From the NCBI GenBank assembly GCA_019313025.1, contig JAFDCA010000540.1, forward strand, positions 1 to 21,499: DNA of 21,499 bases, read 5' to 3'. How positions within the stretch are numbered: the stretch's first letter is position 1; each line of letters begins with the position of its first letter. The notes under the pieces are model-generated. The model saw only the letters and a program-made list of their open reading frames with translations. It searched no databases and was not told where the DNA came from. The position numbers were made by a program, and so were the translations under genes. This DNA comes from Deltaproteobacteria bacterium (GTDB lineage Bacteria; Desulfobacterota; Desulfobacteria; Desulfobacterales; UBA11574). Below, in pieces: positions 9,339 through 15,407 of this stretch.

Positions 9339-9462
9339 AAATAGATAACCCTTCTCGATGCAGTTAAATTTGAAGGTTACACTTACTATTCGAAATTAGA
9401 AAACCATCAAAAGTGTTTTGAAAAACAGAGAATAACCATTACAAATCGAAACGGTGATAAAA

Positions 9463-9846
9463 TTAACTGTACGCCTGATACATCACCGGACAATTTTCAA
9501 CACAGTTGCCACAGCCTGTACAAAGGTCCATATTAATGCTTCGTGGACGTTTTCTAACCTTTACTTTGAAGTTCCCGGCAGATCCTTCAACAGACTCCAG
9601 ATCTGCATATGTAATAATTTCGATATTCAGGTGCCGGCCGACCTCGACCAGTTTCGGTGAGATAATTCACATGGCGCAATCATTGGTGGGAAACGTTTTG
9701 TCCAACTGGGCCATCACTCCCCCGATGGACGGTGATTTTTCAACGAGATAGACATAATATCCCGCATTGGCAAGATCTAGAGCAGATTGCATTCCGGCAA
9801 TGCCGCCCCCAACCACCAGAACCGATCCGATTACATCGTTGGCCAT
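9463..9846 (-). CDS. hdrA: N-terminal HdrA fragment as a free-standing 127-residue selenoprotein
   Basis: First gene of the operon. ATG at 9846 has AGGAGG 8 nt upstream. Residues 13-18 are the FAD-binding [21 protein letters not shown] follows, then a TGA at 9667-9669 (residue 60), then [17 protein letters not shown]. This is unbroken HdrA family sequence across the TGA, where relatives have Cys (Sec in some methanogen HdrA). The protein continues to a ferredoxin motif C109, C112, C115, C119-P and stops 7 residues later, whereas HdrA proteins are several hundred residues longer. No HdrA sequence continues in any frame before nuoE. The missing remainder matches residues from about 190 of the 3687-6929 protein. 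It could be a functional split subunit or a decaying remnant. Intact start signals, Sec context and ferredoxin motif favour function. Confidence 0.88.
9634..9669 (-). promoter_or_regulatory. Selenocysteine TGA codon and candidate SECIS hairpin of hdrA-N
   Basis: The TGA is at 9667-9669. Fifteen nt downstream in the mRNA, CTGGTC (9646-9651) pairs with GGCCGG (9634-9639, two G-U pairs) around the loop GAGGTC (9640-9645). The loop contains GGUC, as in known bacterial SECIS loops. Confidence 0.75.
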
Positions 9847-9936
9847 CGTTCGATCCTCCTGTAAAAAGAGCAATTTTGGGGTAATAACATGAGATGCAAT
9901 GATTCTCTTGTTATGGAAAAAAAATCAAGTTGTTTA

Positions 9937-9963
9937 CCTATAAAGAATTAAAAATTTTGTCAA
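9937..9963 (-). promoter_or_regulatory. Candidate sigma-70 promoter of the hdrA-N/fdhA operon
   Basis: A perfect TTGACA (9958-9963) is followed after 15 nt by TATAGG (9937-9942) on the minus strand, about 90 nt before the first start codon. The spacer is short and the -10 imperfect. It is nevertheless the best match in the 340-bp gap 9847-10186 between the divergent operons. Confidence 0.4.
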
Positions 9964-10186
9964 TAAAATTCTATGGGTAAGACAATGTGATATACCACAA
10001 AAAAATCCAATTCTGCGTAATAGAATAACCATTTAAGATGCACGATTGAAATTTGATAAAATATTTTGTCTTTTACATCCATTTTTTTTGTGAAACCGGT
10101 TCTTTCAATGGAATAGAAATTATGATATGGATGACTTGGTTAAATTCTAATTTAGATCAATACACTCCATTTGAAAAGGTCTTACA

Positions 10187-10834
10187 ATGACACAGAGAAA
10201 TGATGACAGAACAGATAAATTTAATAAAATTTCGGAAGACAATAATTTTAACGAGCAATATTCACTGTGGAAAGAAGACAAAAAGCTTAAATTCGGGCCA
10301 AACAAACATAAATTGTCCGAGAAATATTCTTTATCAAGATTTGGCATCGGATTCTTAATCTTGCTGATTCTTTTAATTTTATTGTTTGCCAGAAATCGAA
10401 TCGCTGATCTTGAAAATCGAATTTTTGCATTGGAAAACAGTGTTAAAAACGTTGAAGAGATGGCTGGTAAATTGAACATGGTTGATAACCGGTTGGCGCA
10501 AGATTGGGAACAGCCCCAAACGTTTCAACAATTCAAGGACCGTTTTGACCGATCTGAAGCAGCTTTAACGTCCAGGATGGATCAAATCGAAATAAACCTG
10601 AGCAGCCTTCAAAAACAAATGTCCAAGACCAAAACCCATAAGGCCGTAACTTCAACAACCACAAAAGTATCCAAAAAATCCACCGAAAATCGATATCACA
10701 CGGTTAAGCCCGGCGAAACATTGTACCAAATCGGACCTCGGTATGGCTTGACAGTAAAAGATTTGCGTCAGCTTAACAAGCTGGGTGATGGTGATATCAT
10801 CTATCCGGGGCAAAAGCTTGTGGTAAGCCCTTGA
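10187..10834 (+). CDS. Membrane-anchored coiled-coil protein with C-terminal LysM domain
   Basis: 215 residues. A charged N-terminal cytoplasmic segment (1-50) is followed by one hydrophobic helix (about 52-68, rich in Leu and Ile), then a heptad-like region (about 70-148), a Thr/Lys-rich linker and one LysM motif (170-213, YHTVKPGETLYQIGPRYGLT ... PGQKLVV). The topology is therefore a single-pass protein with its LysM domain in the periplasm, where LysM domains bind peptidoglycan. No catalytic domain is present, so it is probably a wall-binding or scaffold protein. It stands alone and divergent from the formate dehydrogenase operon, with only a weak AAAAGG ribosome-binding site. Confidence 0.88.
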   Translation: MTQRNDDRTDKFNKISEDNNFNEQYSLWKEDKKLKFGPNKHKLSEKYSLSRFGIGFLILLILLILLFARNRIADLENRIFALENSVKNVEEMAGKLNMVDNRLAQDWEQPQTFQQFKDRFDRSEAALTSRMDQIEINLSSLQKQMSKTKTHKAVTSTTTKVSKKSTENRYHTVKPGETLYQIGPRYGLTVKDLRQLNKLGDGDIIYPGQKLVVSP

Positions 10835-10982
10835 GCCCTTTTGTATGTAATAAACATTCATTTCCTGGAAAAATTATATCTTAGAAAATTTATTAGGTCT
10901 CCTATCTCAAAAGCTCTTTAGCAACATTCTGGCGCGAAATATGAGTTGTTGCCAATCCGAAAATATTTTTTAACATTTGATA

Positions 10983-11125
10983 GCTTCCGGCTCAGAAATG
11001 AGATTTTTTTCCATGAGCAAGGCCGCACAAGGGTTTTCGTTGAGGCGTACATTAATGTACACCGCAGATGGAAACCCGCGGAGAACGCCGCTCATCGGAA
11101 AAAAGACACTTTCTGAGCTGGAAGC
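10983..11125. repeat. 143-bp nested inverted repeat (MITE-like or structured-RNA candidate)
   Basis: The outer arms 10983-10998 and 11110-11125 pair over 16 bp with one G-T pair. Inside, 11005-11018 (TTTTTTCCATGAGC) pairs with 11090-11104 with one bulged base. Next, GGGTTTTC (11031-11038) pairs with GGAAACCC (11070-11077). The centre is the perfect palindrome GTACATTAATGTAC (11047-11060). The element could fold almost end to end as one long hairpin. It holds no convincing gene, and I cannot tell whether it is a mobile MITE, a repetitive element or an RNA. Confidence 0.65.
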
Positions 11126-11130
11126 ATACC

Positions 11131-11165
11131 AACAAAGGCAGAGCCCGATGGACTCTGCCTTTGTT
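11131..11165. terminator. Perfect 13-bp hairpin between convergent genes, possible terminator
   Basis: AACAAAGGCAGAG (11131-11143) pairs perfectly with 11153-11165 around a 9-nt loop. It lies between the convergent LysM and XRE genes, right after the 143-bp nested repeat. There is no immediate T-tract on either strand (GGTTTTT begins some 9 nt later on plus), so factor-independent termination is only possible, not clear. Confidence 0.42.
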
Positions 11166-11243
11166 GTCTGATGGTTTTTGGGGTGAATTATTTAAAGATT
11201 CTGAATAACATCTTACTGCCGAGAAAAGACTCCTGACTTGGTA

Positions 11244-11441
11244 TTAGTCGAAAAACACTTTATTCTTATCGGAAATTTTGTATCCCAAAGCTAAAAGTAT
11301 CTTACGCTTTGTTTCCATTCTGCATGGCATCCCATTTTCAATCCGTGTAATTGTAATGGGAGATATTCCTGCCTTTCTGGAAAGTTCAGCCTTACTCATC
11401 ATAAGAGACTCTCGAATTTTTTTTAGGCGGTTTTGGCTCAT
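11244..11441 (-). CDS. Small XRE-family helix-turn-helix regulator
   Basis: 65 residues, almost entirely one Cro/C1-type DNA-binding domain. LKKIRESLMMSKAELSRKAG is followed by ISPITITRIENG, the usual helix-turn-helix arrangement, and then KRKILLALGY. There is no ligand or dimerisation domain beyond this. A near-consensus promoter lies at 11491-11519 and an AT-rich direct repeat just upstream of its -35, so it may control itself. The ribosome-binding site is poor (GATGG far from the ATG). The neighbours give no hint of its target. Small solitary XRE proteins are often antitoxins or element-borne regulators, but no toxin gene is visible beside it. Confidence 0.82.
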   Translation of the reverse strand: MSQNRLKKIRESLMMSKAELSRKAGISPITITRIENGMPCRMETKRKILLALGYKISDKNKVFFD

Positions 11442-11490
11442 TGAATAAAATTTTTTTCCATCTTTAATTTTTAATATAATTATTAATTAT

Positions 11491-11519
11491 ATCATAAACT
11501 TGTATTTTATTATTGTCAA
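11491..11519 (-). promoter_or_regulatory. Sigma-70 promoter of the XRE regulator gene
   Basis: On the minus strand TTGACA (11514-11519) is followed, 17 nt on, by TATGAT (11491-11496). That is a perfect -35, a 5/6 -10 and ideal spacing. It points at the XRE gene with a leader of about 40 nt. Confidence 0.72.
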
Positions 11520-11522
11520 GTA

Positions 11523-11546
11523 AAATTATATATAAATTATATATAA
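11523..11546. repeat. Two 13-bp direct repeats, candidate operator
   Basis: AAATTATATATAA occurs at 11523-11535 and again at 11534-11546, an 11-bp step or about one helical turn. The pair sits directly upstream of the -35 box of the XRE promoter. It could be an operator for the XRE protein, or simply part of the AT-rich stretch. Confidence 0.4.
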
Positions 11547-12124
11547 TTCTATTGAATTAGAATATATTGTATTTCATTAAAATAAGTCACTATATATTGT
11601 GCCTTAACTATTTAATATGTTCTAGAGAATCGGACCGATCAGAAAAAATTTTTGGTTAAGTCCCTGAATTTTTCGAGTGTCAAGTTTGTCTAAGATGTAC
11701 GTCGATTATCCTGAGTCCAGGATTGTCTTCACAAAAATGCCGCTTATCCGAGATACTTTTTGCAGTGCAGCGCTGGGAGTATAGAGAATGCCGTTTTAGC
11801 GTGCTCTCTCGAATAGTTATCAGATCAGCTCGTCGTGCTCTTGAGCAGCAACAAGATAATGTGTTAACAAGGAGATAAAGCGATTCATTAAGTTGTTATT
11901 TCAATATCCTGTAGGAGTCTCGAGACGTTTAATTCTGCATGACGTTGACTCGGTTTAGGATTTGGTGATATGGGTAAATCAACGGTTGGATCTTTAGACA
12001 TTCAAACGAATACAAATGATTCAAGTTTTTAATTAGGATGTCGATAAATTGATAAGATAAATGATGGATCTGCTATCGGGGAAACCTGATCATAGGAAAA
12101 AATCAAAGGGCAAAGGTCAACAGT
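11547..12124. other. Gene-free stretch upstream of the HDOD gene
   Basis: No supported gene is found. A plus-strand frame of about 70 codons without an ATG start ends near 11880 and resembles nothing I recognise. Near the downstream end a small hairpin with a GAAA loop (ATCGGG/CCTGAT) lies about 45 nt before the HDOD start. The stretch could be decayed coding sequence or a long leader. Confidence 0.5.
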
Positions 12125-13006
12125 TTGGAATATCATCATCGTTTAACAATACTAGATAACTATATTAAACAATTGCCTCCTTTTCCCGCAACTGTCAACA
12201 AGGTCATGGAAATCTGCCGCGATGTAAATACATCACCCACAGACCTGACCAAGGTCATCAGCTTAGACCCTGTACTCACAGGAAAGGTTATGCAACTTGT
12301 TAACTCCGCCTATTTTGGTCTCTCACGTGAAATTATCTCACTGGTTCGGGCGGTTGTTATGCTGGGCATGAATACGGTGAAAAATCTTGTTCTCGGGGCA
12401 ACCGTAATGAGCGCCTTAGGGACACGTAAAAACTTTCGTGCGTTAAACATGGATATGTTTTGGAAACATTCTCTTGGCGTCGGGGTTATTGCCAAACTGA
12501 TCGCCAAAAAACGCAACATAGACAAAAAACTGCAGGAAGGATATTTCATCGCCGGGCTTTTGCATGACATTGGAAAAATCCCTCTCAACAGCACATTTTA
12601 TAATGAATACTTGAATATAATTGGAATACAGGAAAAAGAGCTTAAGCCTCTCTTTGTTTCTGAAAAACAGCTGCTCGGGCTTGATCATACTTATGTGGGA
12701 AATCTTATTGCAGAAAAGTGGAAACTGGGAGAGGAAATTTCAGATACCATAACGTACCATCACACACCGGAAACATATCAAGGTGTGCAAAATGATATTC
12801 TTTTCACCGTTATTTTATCGGACCATTTTGCAAATAGTTCGGAAATCGGTTTCTCCGGAAACCGTTATTTGGAAAATATTTATCCTGAAGCCATGCAATA
12901 TCTTGAGAATGATATAGAATTAAATTTAAGTAATATCAGCATGTTTAATGATGAGGTGGCGCAGGAAATAGAAAAAGCCCAAATATTTTTGAAGGTTGCC
13001 GGCTGA
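12125..13006 (+). CDS. HDOD-domain signalling protein
   Basis: 293 residues made up of one HDOD domain, a non-catalytic relative of HD-type phosphohydrolases found in bacterial signalling and motility regulation. Characteristic parts are LPPFPATVNKVMEICRD near residue 18, the helix around VMQLVNSAYFGL (55-66), and a retained HD pair in LLHDIGKIPL (H147, D148). YHHTPE follows later. No receiver, GGDEF or output domain is attached. The start is TTG at 12125, chosen because AAAGG lies 7 nt upstream and the family homology begins right there. The next gene begins 10 nt after the stop with a strong ribosome-binding site, so the two are probably cotranscribed. Confidence 0.9.
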   Translation: MEYHHRLTILDNYIKQLPPFPATVNKVMEICRDVNTSPTDLTKVISLDPVLTGKVMQLVNSAYFGLSREIISLVRAVVMLGMNTVKNLVLGATVMSALGTRKNFRALNMDMFWKHSLGVGVIAKLIAKKRNIDKKLQEGYFIAGLLHDIGKIPLNSTFYNEYLNIIGIQEKELKPLFVSEKQLLGLDHTYVGNLIAEKWKLGEEISDTITYHHTPETYQGVQNDILFTVILSDHFANSSEIGFSGNRYLENIYPEAMQYLENDIELNLSNISMFNDEVAQEIEKAQIFLKVAG

Positions 13007-13016
13007 GGAGGAAATT

Positions 13017-13937
13017 ATGAAGCTTCGTTTCTGGGGTGTACGCGGCTCTATTGCGTGCCCCGAGCCCAAGACCGTGGAATTCGGAGGCAACACCCCTTGC
13101 TTGGAACTTCGGTTTGGCGAAAAAAACAGACTCATCATCATCGATGCCGGAACCGGTATACATCCCCTGGGAAATCGCTTGGTGTGGAATGATATTCAAG
13201 ACGGCCCCATAACCACCGAAATATTTATCACGCATACCCACTGGGATCATATTATTGGATTTCCTTTTTTCAGACCTATCTATATTCCAGGCACGAAACT
13301 GAAAGTATACGGCCCGATAACATTTGAAGATGATTCCCTTGAAAAAATAATGAGCGACCTTCTACGATACCGATACTTTCCGGTTTTGCATGGTGAGCTT
13401 ACAGCAGATATCACGTACTCACAGCTCGGTGAATGCAAAATGGATTTAGGTGACGGAATCACGCTAAAAACAAAATATCTGAATCACCCGCTACTTTGTC
13501 TCGGATATCGGTTTGAATTTAACGGCAAAGTTTTATGTACGGCCTATGACACAGAGCCCTTTAGAAACGTTTTCTCAAAAGATACAAACGCTGAGAATTT
13601 TGATCCCCTGGCATGTGATGAAGGAGAAGAAGCCGCCAGTGAAGAAAATGAAAAATTGCTCGATTTTTATCGCGACGCAGATATCCTCATCCATGATTGT
13701 CAATATACTCAAGAAGAATACTTTTCATCAAAAATGGGCTGGGGGCACTCATTTTTTGAGCACGCTATCGAATCCGCCCAAAAAGCCAATGTTAAAAAAA
13801 TAGTTCTTTTTCACCATGATCCTCTGCGAACAGACCAGGAACTGTTTGAACTCGAAAAGCGCTGTCAGAAACATTTTGACAACCAGAACAACCTTGAGAT
13901 TGTTATGGCAAAGGAAGGTATGGAAATTGTACTTTGA
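13017..13937 (+). CDS. Metallo-beta-lactamase-fold hydrolase (PhnP/RNase Z-like)
   Basis: 306 residues. The start is ATG at 13017, with GAGGAGG 5 nt upstream; MKLRFWGVRGSI is the typical beginning of this family. The metal-binding HTHWDH motif lies at residues 73-78. Further candidate metal ligands are the His in KYLNHPLLCLGY, the Asp in CTAYDTEPF and the His pair in LFHHDPLRTD. This set fits a two-metal phosphodiesterase-type hydrolase in the cytoplasm; the substrate cannot be read from the sequence. Close spacing after the HDOD gene suggests a shared signalling role, perhaps cleavage of a nucleotide or cyclic nucleotide, but that is inference only. Confidence 0.9.
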   Translation: MKLRFWGVRGSIACPEPKTVEFGGNTPCLELRFGEKNRLIIIDAGTGIHPLGNRLVWNDIQDGPITTEIFITHTHWDHIIGFPFFRPIYIPGTKLKVYGPITFEDDSLEKIMSDLLRYRYFPVLHGELTADITYSQLGECKMDLGDGITLKTKYLNHPLLCLGYRFEFNGKVLCTAYDTEPFRNVFSKDTNAENFDPLACDEGEEAASEENEKLLDFYRDADILIHDCQYTQEEYFSSKMGWGHSFFEHAIESAQKANVKKIVLFHHDPLRTDQELFELEKRCQKHFDNQNNLEIVMAKEGMEIVL

Positions 13938-14046
13938 GATGTGAACAGAAATTATTTTACTTGACTCGGAATCCAAAGATTTTACCTTCCTGTGCTCCCA
14001 GTTCCTCATCAAATTACAGATACATACCTTGTAAATATCTCAGAGG

Positions 14047-14076
14047 TTGAAAAATCCGGTATGAATCTTATATATA
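14047..14076 (+). promoter_or_regulatory. Candidate promoter of the glycosyltransferase gene
   Basis: TTGAAA (14047-14052) is followed by TATATA at 16 nt (14069-14074) or 18 nt (14071-14076). It lies about 60 nt before the GTG start, in the 199-bp gap after the hydrolase gene. Confidence 0.42.
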
Positions 14077-14136
14077 ACATGCTATTAGGATATTGTTTTT
14101 TGACCTCAACTCAATTTAAGAAGGAAAAAATAGATC

Positions 14137-15399
14137 GTGTCTAAAAACATCGGTTTTATCTCTACGCGATTTTCAGGCACTGACGGTGTGACCATGGAAG
14201 CCAGCAAGTGGTCAAAAGTTTTAAAACAAAACGGCCACAACTGTTTCTGGTTTGCCGGCGAATTGGACAGAGATCCGAAAACGAGTTTATTAGTCTATGA
14301 AGCGCATTTCAAAAACGAAAAAAATGCGTGGATCAATGATCGAATATTCGGCCATAAAAAACGAGACCCTAATGTCACCGATACCATTTTTGAACTAAAA
14401 GTTTTTTTAAAAAAACAGATTCAAGCATTTATTTCAGAATTTCACATAGACCTTCTCATTGCTCAGAATGTACTGACCATTCCGCTGCACATTCCACTGG
14501 GAATCGCTTTAACTGAAATTATCGCCGAGACCCAGATTCCCACCATTGCCCATCATCATGATTTCTATTGGGAAAGGACGCGGTTTTCCGTAAACGCAGT
14601 GGGTGATTACCTGAGAATGTCATTTCCACCCAATTTAAGCAATATCGAACATGTTGTGATAAACTCGGCGGCCCAAGAAGAGCTGGCACTTCGGACGGGA
14701 ATTTCATCCACGATTATTCCCAATGTTTTGGATTTCGAAAATCCGCCGGAAATAGATGCCGAGCAAACCGCAGCGTTTCGAGGCTCTATGGAGCTGAAAC
14801 CGGAAGACCATATCATTCTTCAGCCGACCCGCATTGTCCAGCGCAAGGGAATCGAACACGCCATTGAATTGGTGGAAAGTCTGAAAGATCCTCAATACAA
14901 GTTGGTTATATCCCATGAAGCCGGTGATGAGGGATATGAATATTCAGAATGGCTTCTGGAAACCGCACACGAAAGAGGCGTGGATTTAAGGCTGGTAAAA
15001 ACGCGCGTATCAGATCCGCTGAATCCCCAATCAAATTACAGCACGAATCCCTCGCTGTGGGATATTTATCCCCACGCTGATTTCATTACCTATCCCAGTC
15101 TATATGAAGGGTTCGGCAATGCATTTTTAGAAGCGGTTTACTTTAAAAAACCCCTGCTCATCAACCGATACGCAACGTTTATCAGAGACATTGAGCCCAA
15201 GGGGTTTGACCTGATTGTTATGGACGGATTTCTTACCAAAAAAAATGTTCAACATGTCAAAGATGTTTTGAACTCACCCCAAATAAAAGATAAAATGGTC
15301 CATCACAATTATGAAGTGGCCAGACGGCACTATTCCTATGAGCCCTTGCGACGCTGGCTAAGCACCATCTTGACGAATTTTTTTGGAATGAATGTATAA
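14137..15399 (+). CDS. Family 4 (GT-B fold) glycosyltransferase
   Basis: 420 residues, soluble. The N-terminal half starts with IGFISTRFSGTDGVTMEASKW, the acceptor-side Rossmann domain with its glycine-rich loop. The C-terminal half has QPTRIVQRKGIEHAIELV (229-246), where R232 and K237 correspond to the sugar-nucleotide phosphate contacts, and EGFGNAFLEA (324-333), the E-x7-E motif of this retaining class. The product should be a glycoside or glycolipid made from a nucleotide sugar; donor and acceptor are unknown. The start is GTG at 14137, with AAGGA 11 nt upstream. The gene stands alone and ends 8 bp before the convergent aldehyde oxidoreductase, with no clear terminator between them. Confidence 0.9.
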   Translation: MSKNIGFISTRFSGTDGVTMEASKWSKVLKQNGHNCFWFAGELDRDPKTSLLVYEAHFKNEKNAWINDRIFGHKKRDPNVTDTIFELKVFLKKQIQAFISEFHIDLLIAQNVLTIPLHIPLGIALTEIIAETQIPTIAHHHDFYWERTRFSVNAVGDYLRMSFPPNLSNIEHVVINSAAQEELALRTGISSTIIPNVLDFENPPEIDAEQTAAFRGSMELKPEDHIILQPTRIVQRKGIEHAIELVESLKDPQYKLVISHEAGDEGYEYSEWLLETAHERGVDLRLVKTRVSDPLNPQSNYSTNPSLWDIYPHADFITYPSLYEGFGNAFLEAVYFKKPLLINRYATFIRDIEPKGFDLIVMDGFLTKKNVQHVKDVLNSPQIKDKMVHHNYEVARRHYSYEPLRRWLSTILTNFFGMNV

Positions 15400-15407
15400 T
15401 TCATTCT

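Noticed and set aside
10977..11171. Open frame of 64 codons on the plus strand
   Set aside because: It runs straight through the nested inverted repeat and the 13-bp hairpin, lacks a ribosome-binding site and resembles no family.
11461..11620. AT-rich stretch as a replication origin or attachment site
   Set aside because: No DnaA boxes, iterons, integrase gene or flanking direct repeats were seen.
11660..11880. Plus-strand open frame of about 70 codons without ATG
   Set aside because: No start codon with a ribosome-binding site and no recognisable sequence; kept only as a remark on the gene-free stretch.
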